Origin: Deinococcus sp.
GTDB lineage: Bacteria > Deinococcota > Deinococci > Deinococcales > Deinococcaceae
Reading direction: 5' to 3'
NCBI RefSeq assembly: GCF_018260555.1
Contig: NZ_JAGLBB010000029.1
Coordinates: forward strand, 1-37,335
DNA: 37,335 nucleotides
In this document: positions 15,939 to 25,446 of the stretch, piece by piece
How positions within the stretch are numbered: the stretch's first letter is position 1
Layout: each line of letters opens with the position of its first letter
Translations under genes and position numbers: made by a program
The notes under the pieces: model-generated
Databases searched by the model: none
The model's input: only the letters and a program-made list of their open reading frames with translations
Told to the model about the DNA's origin: nothing

Positions 15939-16145
15939 ATGATCCGACCCATGCTGGCCGCCGATGTCCCGGACGTTCTGGCCCTGCTCAACTGGATGGA
16001 CGACGCCCCGGAACGCGAGGTGTTCTGCCCGGACGCCCGTGACCCACGTGAACTGCAACTGGAATGTGAGGACAGCACCTGCCTCGTGGACCAGCACACC
16101 CGCAGCGTCGTCACGTACCTGAAAAGCGGCGACGAGGACGTCTAG
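15939..16145 (+). pseudogene. Truncated GNAT acetyltransferase-like gene
   Basis: The 68-residue reading begins MIRPMLAADVPDVLALLNWM, a typical GNAT-fold N-terminus (strand 1 and helix 1), and continues for about 50 residues. It then loses family character and stops; the acetyl-CoA-binding part, about 100 residues, is missing and not found downstream in another frame. A good ribosome-binding site (GGAGG) precedes the ATG, so it may still be translated. I infer a 3' deletion; a genuinely short protein is less likely. Confidence 0.5.
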
Positions 16146-16216
16146 GCCGGGCAGCCATGACCGGAACGCCATGCCCGCCACAGACTCCGGCCGGGGCGGG
16201 CGGTACGCTGCGCCGC

Positions 16217-16522
16217 ATGGCGAAGAAGGACCGACGCACCCCCCAGCAGGCCTTCGTGACCCTGCGCGACATGCCCGGCACCCGCGTGCTGTTCTGGGTG
16301 GTGGATACCTGCCCCTACTGCGGGGAACGGCACCTGCACGTCGCCGGGAACGTCCGCAGCGACCCCGGCGAGTCGCTGGGACAACACCCGGCCCCCTGCC
16401 AGCCGGACCGCACCTACGAACTGACCCTGCCACCCCAACCGAAAAAGAAAGGCGGCAAGGACGCCCGCCGCAAGGCCCGCCGCGACGCCAAGACCGGCGC
16501 CCTGGACGAGGACACCTGGTAA
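16217..16522 (+). CDS. Small hypothetical protein with a CPYCGxxH motif
   Basis: A 101-residue basic protein of unknown function. Residues 33-46 or so read DTCPYCGERHLHV, a CxxC...H knuckle that could bind zinc. The C-terminal third is very Lys/Arg-rich (PKKKGGKDARRKARRDAK), suggesting nucleic-acid contact. TACGCT lies 7 bases before the ATG at 16217, matching the leaderless pattern, so I prefer this start to the in-frame ATG at 16157. Confidence 0.7.
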   Translation: MAKKDRRTPQQAFVTLRDMPGTRVLFWVVDTCPYCGERHLHVAGNVRSDPGESLGQHPAPCQPDRTYELTLPPQPKKKGGKDARRKARRDAKTGALDEDTW

Positions 16523-16582
16523 GCCCAGACTGAAGCGCAGCAGAATGCACGGCTTTATGGGCCTTTCAGTGTGGGGCCGATC

Positions 16583-16682
16583 ATACGGACTACCGCTCCA
16601 TACCGCGAAGGGGCATCGGTTGGTCCTCCTCGCATCCGCTCGGATTGATTCGCAGCTGCGTCAAATCAATCGGAATCCGTAT
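16583..16682 (-). repeat. Family A repeat, internally shortened copy abutting a stop codon
   Basis: ATACGGACTACCGCTCCATACCGC starts the unit and CGGAATCCGTAT (16671-16682) ends it, with the ATTGATT/AATCAAT hairpin inside. Compared with 7742-7875 about 35 bp are missing near the left end. The last base is shared with the stop codon of the DUF305 gene (minus strand, 16684-16682). Confidence 0.8.
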
Positions 16683-17284
16683 CAGTGCTGCATGCCATCC
16701 ATGTCGGCGGGGCTGCTGGCAGGCGTGGGGAGCGGCTGCGCGCCCCGCTCGCGCAGCAGGCGGGTCATCAGGGCCACCTCGGCCGACTGGGTCGCCTGAA
16801 TCTGGCGGGCCAGGGCCTGCACTTCCGGGCGAACACCGGGGTTCAGGGCCGGGCCGACCATGCCCAGCGCGCCCTGGTGGTGGCGGATCATGAGTTGCAG
16901 GAAGTTCACGTCGGCGGCGCGGCCCCTCAGGGCACTGAGATTCTCGACCTGCGCCTGCGTGGCCATGCCCATGGCATGGGCGTGCCCGGCGTCCATGCCG
17001 GCCCCCGCCCACGGGCGCTTCCAGAGGGTCAGCCAGCCGCGCATCTGCCCGATCTGCTCCTGCTGCGAGAGCATGATGTCCAGCGCCAGCACCCGCACCT
17101 GCGGGTCACTGCTCGCCTCACGGACGCGGGTGGCCATGTCCACGGCCTGCGCGTGATGCTGGATCATCTCGCGTACGAACCGCACCTCGGTACTGCTCTC
17201 GGCCGGGCCGGCCAGGCGCGGCAGCAGGCCCCCCAGCACAGCAGCAAGAACGACCAGCACGGGCAGGGCGAGACGGCGCAACAT
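16682..17284 (-). CDS. DUF305-domain protein, exported or membrane-anchored
   Basis: A 200-residue protein with an N-terminal hydrophobic segment (about residues 4-24, LALPVLVVLAAVLGGLLP) that acts as a signal peptide or anchor. The DUF305 domain shows the paired His motifs FVREMIQHHAQAVDMA and FLQLMIRHHQGALGMV, with Met/His-rich GHAHAMGM between them. DUF305 is a ferritin-like four-helix fold often seen near copper genes, so metal binding outside the membrane is plausible; no copper gene is adjacent here. The start at 17284 is supported by TATACT 7 bases upstream on the minus strand rather than the ATG at 17302. Confidence 0.87.
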   Translation of the reverse strand: MLRRLALPVLVVLAAVLGGLLPRLAGPAESSTEVRFVREMIQHHAQAVDMATRVREASSDPQVRVLALDIMLSQQEQIGQMRGWLTLWKRPWAGAGMDAGHAHAMGMATQAQVENLSALRGRAADVNFLQLMIRHHQGALGMVGPALNPGVRPEVQALARQIQATQSAEVALMTRLLRERGAQPLPTPASSPADMDGMQH

Positions 17285-17416
17285 GCCCGCGAGTATAGGC
17301 ACCCCCGCGCGCGGAGGGTCAGGGGGAGGGGTCCCTCGTTTCTGGGTCTTTTATTCTGGGTCCCGGCCTTGTTCGGGTTCCGCACCTGTGGGACGTTGCC
17401 GCTACACTGCCCACCG

Positions 17417-18223
17417 ATGACCGCACGGGACCGCAACGAGCAGATCAGGGGCGCGCTGGGGGGCGCGGCTGTGGGCGCGGCCCTGGGGGTGCTGGCCGCC
17501 TTCCTGGGAGAGGTGCGCGCGACCACGCCCCTGCTGTGGGGCCTGCTGATCCTGGGCGCACTGGCCGGAGCCTTCCGCCCACCGCGCCGCGCCCTGCATG
17601 CCGCCGCCGCTGGGGTGGCGCTGGTGCTGGCCGCGTGCCTGCTGACGCCCGTCCTGCGCGGCCCGCTGGCGGCCCTGACCCTGTCGCAGCCGCCCGTGAA
17701 GGCGGACGCGATTGTGGTCCTCGGCGGCGGCCTGCAATGCCAGTCCCGGACACTGGAATCCGCCAGTCTGGCCCGCCTGACGCGCGGCCTGGAACTGTGG
17801 GGACAGGAGTACGCGCCCACCCTGACCGTCTCCGAGCAGTCGGGGCTGATCGGGCCGCGCGACTGCCCGAAAATCAGCACACTGGAACGTCAGATCATCA
17901 CGCGGCAACTCGGCGCGGACGGCCCGGAAGTCCTGACCCTGAAAAACGTCACCACCACCCGCGACGAGGCGGCCCGCGTGCACGCCCTGGCCCGCACGCG
18001 CGGCTGGACGACCGTCCTGCTGGTAACCAGCCCCAGCCACAGCCGCCGCGCCGCCGCCCTGTTCCGCACGTCCGGCGTGAACGTGGTCAGCGTGCCCGCG
18101 CCCGAAACCCGCTTTGACACCACCCTGCCCCTCCCTCTGGACCGCCTGTGGGCCGTGCGGATTCTGGCCTACGAGAACCTGTCGCGCGTGAAGGCCGCGC
18201 TGGGCGGCACGCCGGAACGCTGA
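17417..18223 (+). CDS. YdcF/SanA-like DUF218 membrane protein
   Basis: A 268-residue protein with two or three N-terminal hydrophobic segments (about residues 14-32, 40-55 and 63-80), then a DUF218 domain: ADAIVVLGGGLQ, an acidic/charged middle part, KNVTTTRDEAARVHALA and VLLVTSPSHSRRAAALFR. DUF218 proteins (YdcF, SanA, ElyC) act at the cell envelope and are linked to peptidoglycan or lipid carrier metabolism, though the reaction is not established. TACACT lies 8 bases before the ATG. It diverges from the DUF305 gene, and trmFO follows 65 bases later with its own promoter. Confidence 0.85.
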   Translation: MTARDRNEQIRGALGGAAVGAALGVLAAFLGEVRATTPLLWGLLILGALAGAFRPPRRALHAAAAGVALVLAACLLTPVLRGPLAALTLSQPPVKADAIVVLGGGLQCQSRTLESASLARLTRGLELWGQEYAPTLTVSEQSGLIGPRDCPKISTLERQIITRQLGADGPEVLTLKNVTTTRDEAARVHALARTRGWTTVLLVTSPSHSRRAAALFRTSGVNVVSVPAPETRFDTTLPLPLDRLWAVRILAYENLSRVKAALGGTPER

Positions 18224-18287
18224 GGAGCGTGCGGATTCGCCTCGCGGCACACATGATGCTGCGGGCCTGCCCTACACTGCCGTCTTG

Positions 18288-19700
<1,413 letters not shown>

Positions 19701-19762
19701 GGCGAACTCCCCCTGCTCCACTGGCAATCCGGCACCCGTTCCTCTTGCATGCCTTCTTCTAT

Positions 19763-19792
19763 GTGGATCAGAACGGGGTGGATCAGAGCGGG
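19763..19792. repeat. Two tandem 15-bp repeats upstream of murD
   Basis: GTGGATCAGAACGGG (19763-19777) is followed by GTGGATCAGAGCGGG (19778-19792). The trmFO-murD gap shows no gene; a second short duplication (TATGGTGGGTG at 19897 and 19911) overlaps the murD start region. Confidence 0.8.
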
Positions 19793-19911
19793 TCAGGGCG
19801 GGTCGCGGATGGGCATGCGGAAGAACCTTCGGGCAGCGCGGACCCCTTCGGGTGTTCCTGAGCTGCCTGCTAGGACACACCGGCGCGGCCCTGTTTTATG
19901 GTGGGTGTTCT

Positions 19912-21249
19912 ATGGTGGGTGGCGTGAAGCTTGACGGGGTGCTGGTGTACGGGTTGGGGCGAAGTGGGCGCGGCGCCGCGCGGTTCCTGGCGCGGGAGGG
20001 CGTGCGCGGCGAGTGGCTGGACGCGCGCCCGGCCCCGGAGGATCACGCCCTGATGGACGAACTGGGCTGGCAGCGGGGCGACGTGACCCGGCCCTACCGG
20101 ACGGTGGTGGCCGCGCCGGGCGTGCCCATCGATCACCCGGACCTGACGGCCCTGCGGGCGGCGGGGGCCGAGGTGATCGGCGAGGTGGCCCTCGCGGCGC
20201 GGCTGCGGCCCGCGCTGCCGCTGGTGGGCGTGACCGGCACGGCCGGGAAGGGCAGCACGACGGTCCTGATCGCGCACCTGCTACGCGCCTGCGGCCTGAA
20301 CGCCCGCGAGGGCGGGAACATCGACCCGCCGCTGCTGGACGTGGTGGATACGGCGGGGGTGGCGGTCGTGGAACTCAGTTCCTTTCAGCTGGAGCGGGTG
20401 CCGGGCGTGCGGCTGCCGGTGGCGGTCATCACGAACCTGGGGGTGGATCACATCGACCGGCACGGCACGGTCGGGGCGTACCACGCGGCCAAGTTGAACA
20501 TCACGGCGGCGCAGCAGGCCGGGGACGTGCTGATCGTCCCGCCGGACCTGACCGTGCGCACGCGCGCCCGCCTTCTGCCCTTCACGCCCGCGAGACTGGC
20601 CCTGGCTGACGGGACGACCGTGCTGCACGCCGAGGCGCTGCCGGACGGCATTCACCCGGCGAACGCGGCGGCGGCGATCCTGGCGGCCGAGGCGCTGCTC
20701 CGGCACCTGGGCCGCCCGGTCGATCCGGGCGTGCTGGCCGGCGCGCTGGGCACGGCCGCGCCCGTGAAGGGCCGCTTCGAGACGGTTGCCCGCGTGGGCG
20801 GCGTGCGGTTCATTGAGGACTCCATCGCCACGCGCACCCTGGCCGTGCAGGCGGCGCTGGAGCGGGCCACGCCGCCCATCGCGTGGCTGGTGGGCGGCCG
20901 CGACAAGGGCGCGGACCTCGCGCCGCTGCGGGCGGCCGCCGCCGGGCGGGTCGCGCAGGTCATCGCGTTCGGAGAGGACGGCGAGGCCCTGGCCCGCGAG
21001 CTGGGCCTCCCCTACCGCACCGTGGCGGGAGCCACCGGTGACGAGAGCATGAACCGCGCCGTGCAGGCTGGACTGGACGCCCTAGGCGGCCGGGGGACGG
21101 TCCTGCTCGCCCCGATCGGGACGAGCTTCGATCAGTTCCGGGATTACCGGGCGCGGGGCGAGAGCTTCAGCCGCGCCGCGCAGGCCCTGACCAATGCCAG
21201 TGAGAGTGACCGTGCCAGTGCCAGTGAGAGTGCCGGGGGCCGCGCGTGA
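19912..21249 (+). CDS. murD: UDP-N-acetylmuramoyl-alanine--D-glutamate ligase MurD
   Basis: MurD is the cytoplasmic Mur ligase that adds D-glutamate to UDP-MurNAc-L-Ala in peptidoglycan synthesis. The 445-residue protein has the N-terminal Rossmann part (VLVYGLGRSGRGAARFL), the ATP-binding segment GVTGTAGKGSTT, VVELSSFQLE, NLGVDHIDRHGTVGAYHAAK and the C-terminal GGRDKGADL domain. The P-loop departs from the usual GTNGKTTT consensus but keeps the Lys and Thr. Two duplicated TATGGT boxes make the start ambiguous: ATG at 19912 (9 bases after the first) or GTG at 19924 (7 bases after the second, giving MKLDGVLVYG). It overlaps ftsW by 4 bases. Confidence 0.93.
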   Translation: MVGGVKLDGVLVYGLGRSGRGAARFLAREGVRGEWLDARPAPEDHALMDELGWQRGDVTRPYRTVVAAPGVPIDHPDLTALRAAGAEVIGEVALAARLRPALPLVGVTGTAGKGSTTVLIAHLLRACGLNAREGGNIDPPLLDVVDTAGVAVVELSSFQLERVPGVRLPVAVITNLGVDHIDRHGTVGAYHAAKLNITAAQQAGDVLIVPPDLTVRTRARLLPFTPARLALADGTTVLHAEALPDGIHPANAAAAILAAEALLRHLGRPVDPGVLAGALGTAAPVKGRFETVARVGGVRFIEDSIATRTLAVQAALERATPPIAWLVGGRDKGADLAPLRAAAAGRVAQVIAFGEDGEALARELGLPYRTVAGATGDESMNRAVQAGLDALGGRGTVLLAPIGTSFDQFRDYRARGESFSRAAQALTNASESDRASASESAGGRA

Positions 21250-22352
21250 GCGTTCAACTGATCATCGCGCAGCTCCTCCTGATGAGCCTGGGCCTGCTGG
21301 GCATCGCGACGACCGAACCGGACAAGATCCTCGATCACGGCGGCAAGGTCCTTATCGCCATCGCGGTGACACTCACGCTGGCCCGGCTGCGTCCCAGGGC
21401 GTTCCTGCGGCTGGGGCCTCCTGTGTGGGGATTCACGCTGCTGCTGCTGGTCCTTGTGCCGTTTATCGGGGTCGGCACGGCCGAAAGTGAAGGCACGCGC
21501 CGCTGGCTGGAGTTCGGCCCGGTCCGCTTTCAGCCGTCCGAGATGGGTAAGCTGGGGCTGGTCCTGATGCTCTCGTCGTTCTTCGCGCGGCGCGGCGTGC
21601 ACAAAAAACTTATCAGCGCCACCGGCATGATCGTGCTGACCACCTTCCTGGTTCTGATCGAACCGGATCTGGGGACCAGCGTCCTGACGTTCGGGCTGGG
21701 CATCATTCTGATGTATGCCGCCGGGGTGCGCATCAGCAATATCAGCGGGCTGGTGCTAGCCATTACCATGATGACCCTGCCGCTGATCGGCACGTACCTG
21801 GAACGCAACCCGTACATCCTACCGCGCCTGGCCTCGCACCGGAATTCCGATCAGATCCGCAAGATCGGCCTCGACCAGATCGGCATGGCCCACCGCGACC
21901 TGAACTTCGGCGGCCTGTGGGGTCAGGGTCCCGACGGACTGCGCTTCAACTACTTCGGCGAGCACACCGACATGATCGTCGCGTCTGTCGGCTTCACGTC
22001 CGGGCTGCTGGGCGTGGCTATGCTGCTGTTCGCGTACTGGCTGATCGTCGCCACCGCCCTGGAGGTCGCTCAACTGGCCAGCCGCGTGCGCCCCATGAGC
22101 CCCGAGATTCATGGGGCCAGCACTCTGGCCATCGGGGCAATGTTCATGATCGTCGGGCAGGCCTTCGTGAACCTCTGCGTCGCCGCTGGCATCTTCCCCG
22201 TCACCGGCGTGCCGCTGCCGCTCGTCAGTTACGGCTTTTCCAGCATGCTGACCATGAGCCTGGCCCTGGCCATCATTCACTCGGCCATGCGCGAGGTGCG
22301 CCGCCAGCTGCCCGAAGAAAGCCGGGAGGCCCTGGCCCCCAGCGCCGAGTGA
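21246..22352 (+). CDS. ftsW: FtsW/RodA-family SEDS peptidoglycan glycosyltransferase
   Basis: SEDS proteins polymerise lipid II into glycan strands in the membrane, with a class B penicillin-binding protein as partner. The 368-residue protein has about ten transmembrane helices. Family motifs are RRWLEFGPVRFQPSEMGKL, EPDLGTSVLTF, the catalytic-loop GEHTDMIVASVGF and FPVTGVPLPLVSYGFSSML. The start is GTG at 21246, overlapping the murD stop in GTGA, so translation is coupled. Position directly after murD matches the division-and-cell-wall cluster order and favours FtsW over RodA; murG would be expected next but is absent. Confidence 0.9.
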   Translation: MSVQLIIAQLLLMSLGLLGIATTEPDKILDHGGKVLIAIAVTLTLARLRPRAFLRLGPPVWGFTLLLLVLVPFIGVGTAESEGTRRWLEFGPVRFQPSEMGKLGLVLMLSSFFARRGVHKKLISATGMIVLTTFLVLIEPDLGTSVLTFGLGIILMYAAGVRISNISGLVLAITMMTLPLIGTYLERNPYILPRLASHRNSDQIRKIGLDQIGMAHRDLNFGGLWGQGPDGLRFNYFGEHTDMIVASVGFTSGLLGVAMLLFAYWLIVATALEVAQLASRVRPMSPEIHGASTLAIGAMFMIVGQAFVNLCVAAGIFPVTGVPLPLVSYGFSSMLTMSLALAIIHSAMREVRRQLPEESREALAPSAE

Positions 22353-22552
22353 CCGGAAGACCGGAAAACAGCGCTGTGGAGCGGACGAAACTCCTGGCCA
22401 CGCACGACGGTGCGACCGACCGGCTGGATTAGCCAGACAGGAAACGGCGTGGCACGTCATTCCACCGGAATCCGTATTCATCCGAGGGGGCGGGCCGCGC
22501 ACCTGACGGGCTGCTCACCCGCAGCCGAGGCGGCGGCGTTACACTCGCCCGC

Positions 22553-24520
22553 GTGAAGATCAGGGGCGTTCAGGGCAGGGACCGGCAGGCAGGCACGGAA
22601 GTTCAGGCAGTCAGGCGGCGGCCGGGCTGGCTGGGCAGAGCGGCGCTGCTCTCGGCGTTGCTGGCGTCGGGTGTGGTGGCCGCGCGGCCCGTGGCCATCG
22701 GCGGACTGCGGCAGAGCGCGGGTCTGGATTCGCGTCAGTTCGTGAGCGGCGAGGCGCTGGCCGTGTGGACGCTGCCGCGCCTGGGGGTCGCGGTGCGCAA
22801 CGATCCGCAGGACCTGCGGCTAAGGCTGGGCGCGCGGGAATTGCAGTTCTCGCCGGGCAGCGGATGGCGCGCCACCGGGTTCACGCTGGGCGCGCGGCTA
22901 CCCGCGCCGGAACTGGCCGGCGGGAGTCTGTTCGTGCCGCTCTCGGCCCTCCTGGCGCTGGGCGTGCCAGTGCTGGCCGACACGCCAGACCTGCTGGACT
23001 TCGCGGCGCCGGCCCGCGTGCCCAGCGTGACCCTGCCTCCCAGTCTGGCCCCATCCAGCGCCGCGCCGGTCGCGGCTGCCGGGACGGCCGCCGCGACCCC
23101 AACCGGTGCCGCCCAGGCCGCTACGGTTCCGGGAGTTGCAGGGCAATCTGCGCTGCCCACGCCGACTTTCGTGCCGACCGCCAACCTGAATACCGTCCGG
23201 GTGAGCCGCAGCATGCACCGCAGCGTGGAGGTGCAGCGCGTGGTCCTGGAATTCAACGTGCCGGACCCGCGCGTGATCGCGTACAGCGTGACGCGTGAAG
23301 CGAATGGCCTGCGCGTCACGCTGCCCGGCGTGAGCGGCTCGCCCGTGCAGCAGACCCTGGAGTCAGGGGACGCCCTGAAACTGGAACTCACGGGCACCGG
23401 CAGCGCCCTGTTCCTGGGAACGGGCGGCGGCCGCAGCGAAATCTTCACGCTGGAGAGCCCGGCGCGCGTGGTGATCGACACGACCACGTACACCGATACC
23501 AGCGTGCCGCCGCCCGTCAACCCGGACACGTTGCCCGCCGGGGTCACGTACCAGCAGCAGGGCAAACTGCACCTGCTGAGCTTCGACCCGGCGCTGTACC
23601 AGACGCGGGTGGTGAGCGCCCCGGCCGGGCGGGCCAGCGGCGTGGCGGACCTGGTGCGCAGCGCGGGCGGCGTGGCGGGCGTGAACGGCGGCTACTTTGA
23701 CCCGGCCACCCACCTGCCGGTGGACCTGGTCGCCACGAACGGCCTGATGACGGCCGGCAGCCTGGAAAAACGCGCCACGCTGGGCATCACCGCCCAGGGG
23801 GACACGCTGTTCGGCTACCCCCGCCCCCGCTACGTCCTGAGCGGCGCGGACGCACTGGGCACGCCGTACAGCGTCACCGTGAACAGCGTGCGCGCCCGCC
23901 CTGCCCCGGACCTGCTGACCGCGTTCGTCGGGGATGGCCGGAGCGGCGTCGGCGCGGACAACCTGACCACCCTGTACGTCACGCCCGGTGCGGGCCGGGT
24001 GCTGCGGGCCTTCACGGGGCCTGTCGTGCCGCCCGCCGGAACGCTGGCCGTGACCTTCGACCCCACCCGCTTCCCGCACCTTCCGCGCGCGGCCGGGGCG
24101 CCCCTGAACGTGGCCCTCGACTGGCGCGCCACCGACGCCCCTTGGGCCGGCGCGGTCGACGCCCTGAGCGCCGGGCCGCTGCTGGTGCAGGGCGGGAAGG
24201 TCGTGCTGGACCCGGCCCGCGAGGGGTTCAACACGAACGCCAGCATCTGGCGGCCCACCCGGCAGGTGGCGTTCGGTATGCTGGGAGGCCGGCCCACCAT
24301 CGCGTTCCTGGAGTACGGCAGTCCCGAGACCTTCGCCGCCGCGCTGGCCGGGGCGGGCGTGCGGGACGCCGTGCGACTCGACAGTGGCAGCAGCGCCACC
24401 GCCTACGTCACGGGCGGGTACGCCGACCTGGGCGGGTATCTGAATACCGTCTGGAGCCGCGCCGTGCCCAACGCGCTCGTGCTGGTGCCGCGCCCCGGCA
24501 CGGCCGCCTCGAAGCATTAA
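22553..24520 (+). CDS. Exported NAGPA-type phosphodiester glycosidase-domain protein
   Basis: A 655-residue protein with an N-terminal basic region and hydrophobic export segment (about residues 27-44, ending ARP). A beta-rich part to about 140 is followed by a Pro/Ala linker (150-200). An AMIN-like beta region (VQRVVLEFNVPDPRVIAYS) comes next, and then a C-terminal phosphodiester glycosidase domain of the NAGPA family with GVNGGYFDPATHLPVD and RLDSGSSATAYVTGGY. Bacterial members probably act on surface sugars; the substrate here is unknown. The GTG at 22553 follows TACACT by 7 bases. The TAA stop is the first triplet of a family B repeat, so the original C-terminus may have been replaced. 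Confidence 0.87.
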   Translation: MKIRGVQGRDRQAGTEVQAVRRRPGWLGRAALLSALLASGVVAARPVAIGGLRQSAGLDSRQFVSGEALAVWTLPRLGVAVRNDPQDLRLRLGARELQFSPGSGWRATGFTLGARLPAPELAGGSLFVPLSALLALGVPVLADTPDLLDFAAPARVPSVTLPPSLAPSSAAPVAAAGTAAATPTGAAQAATVPGVAGQSALPTPTFVPTANLNTVRVSRSMHRSVEVQRVVLEFNVPDPRVIAYSVTREANGLRVTLPGVSGSPVQQTLESGDALKLELTGTGSALFLGTGGGRSEIFTLESPARVVIDTTTYTDTSVPPPVNPDTLPAGVTYQQQGKLHLLSFDPALYQTRVVSAPAGRASGVADLVRSAGGVAGVNGGYFDPATHLPVDLVATNGLMTAGSLEKRATLGITAQGDTLFGYPRPRYVLSGADALGTPYSVTVNSVRARPAPDLLTAFVGDGRSGVGADNLTTLYVTPGAGRVLRAFTGPVVPPAGTLAVTFDPTRFPHLPRAAGAPLNVALDWRATDAPWAGAVDALSAGPLLVQGGKVVLDPAREGFNTNASIWRPTRQVAFGMLGGRPTIAFLEYGSPETFAAALAGAGVRDAVRLDSGSSATAYVTGGYADLGGYLNTVWSRAVPNALVLVPRPGTAASKH

Positions 24521-24645
24521 GTACACTGCGTTTATCTTGTAGATAAACCGCGCGGAGCGCGGAGCAGAAGAAGGTACGTTGGAGCGGAAATGGAGAGGTT
24601 CCGGTGCTTTCCCGGCAGGGCGCCATGTGAGCTTCACCGTACCTA
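24518..24645 (+). repeat. Family B repeat, copy 2, beginning at a stop codon
   Basis: TAAGTACACTGC through the CCGCGC/GCGCGG hairpin and GGCGCCATGTGAGCTTCA match the 143-bp copies. The right end is decayed to CCGTACCTAG. Its first three bases are the stop codon of the glycosidase-domain gene, and a family A-type repeat follows without a gap. Confidence 0.88.
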
Positions 24646-24830
24646 GACGGACTCCGGGTTGAATGGGCTGCGAAGTTCGTTCAATCCGAGCGAAGCGAGT
24701 GGGAGCCGAAGCGGGTTTCTGGACGTGGAGCTGGCAATCCGGTCAAGTTCCGGATTGTCAGCGAATCAAGCCGAGCGGATGCGGGCAGGAACAACGCAAG
24801 GGTTTTGCGGTATGCAGCGAAGTCCGCAGG
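24646..24830 (+). repeat. Mosaic of family A and C repeat pieces
   Basis: ACGGACTCCGGGTTGAA opens as in other family A copies. TCAATCCGAGCGAAGCGAGTG follows, then a CCGGATTGTCAGCGAATCAA piece (family C-like, as at 10540 and 34479), then AGCGGATGCGGGCAGGAACAA and GCGGTATG (family A again). With repeat B it fills nearly all the 340-bp gap between the glycosidase and DnaQ-like genes; no gene is seen here. Confidence 0.7.
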
Positions 24831-24860
24831 GCGCGCCGGGCCCGGTTATCTCGTCGCCGT

Positions 24861-25403
24861 TCATGCCCGGACGTTGATCAGGTCCAGCAGGCGTAAGTAG
24901 GCCTGCGCGGTCACCTGCACGTCCCCGAACGAGCGGTGGCGGCCTCCGGGCGCAAAGTTCAGGCCCAGGCGGTCGGCCAGGACGGTCAGGTTGTGCGCGC
25001 GCTCTTTCGGGAAGGCGCGGCGCGAGAGTTGCACGGTGCAGTGCTCGCTGGCCGGCGCCCAGGTCAGGCCGTACCGCTGGGCGTTGGCACGCATGAAACC
25101 GCCGTCGAAGCCGATGTTGTGCGCCACGACCGGCCAGCCGTTCACGTACTCGATGAATTCCGGCAGGACCTCCGCGATGGTCGGGGCGGCGCGGACCATG
25201 GCGTTGCTGATGCCGTGCACCTGCTCGGCCCGCCAGGGGATCATCAGGGTCTGGCCGTCCGGGGTGGTGGGGCGCACCAGCGTCTCGTATTTCAGGTGCT
25301 CGTGGACCTGACCGTCCACGATGCGCACCGCGCCGATTTCCACGATGCCGTCGCGTTCCGGTGAGAGGCCCGTGGTTTCAAGGTCGAACACGACAACATT
25401 CAC
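24861..25403 (-). CDS. DnaQ-like DEDDh 3'-5' exonuclease
   Basis: A 180-residue DEDDh exonuclease of the kind that supplies proofreading (DNA polymerase III epsilon) or acts alone. The catalytic residues are all visible: Asp7 and Glu9 in FDLETTG, Asp100 in AHNIGFD, and His156 with Asp161 in GRHRSFGDVQ. There is no C-terminal polymerase-binding extension of the E. coli type, so assignment as the replicative epsilon subunit is not certain. The start is GTG at 25403, with TACGCT 7 bases upstream on the minus strand. Confidence 0.9.
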   Translation of the reverse strand: MNVVVFDLETTGLSPERDGIVEIGAVRIVDGQVHEHLKYETLVRPTTPDGQTLMIPWRAEQVHGISNAMVRAAPTIAEVLPEFIEYVNGWPVVAHNIGFDGGFMRANAQRYGLTWAPASEHCTVQLSRRAFPKERAHNLTVLADRLGLNFAPGGRHRSFGDVQVTAQAYLRLLDLINVRA

Positions 25404-25446
25404 GCCCCGCAGCGTAGCGCGTGTGGGGCGCGTGTGGGGCGGCGGG

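Noticed and set aside
15939..16145. Reading the 68-aa GNAT-like ORF as an anti-toxin partner of the DUF4258 gene.
   Set aside because: Its sequence fits the start of a GNAT fold, it is on the opposite strand 395 bases away, and nothing indicates pairing.
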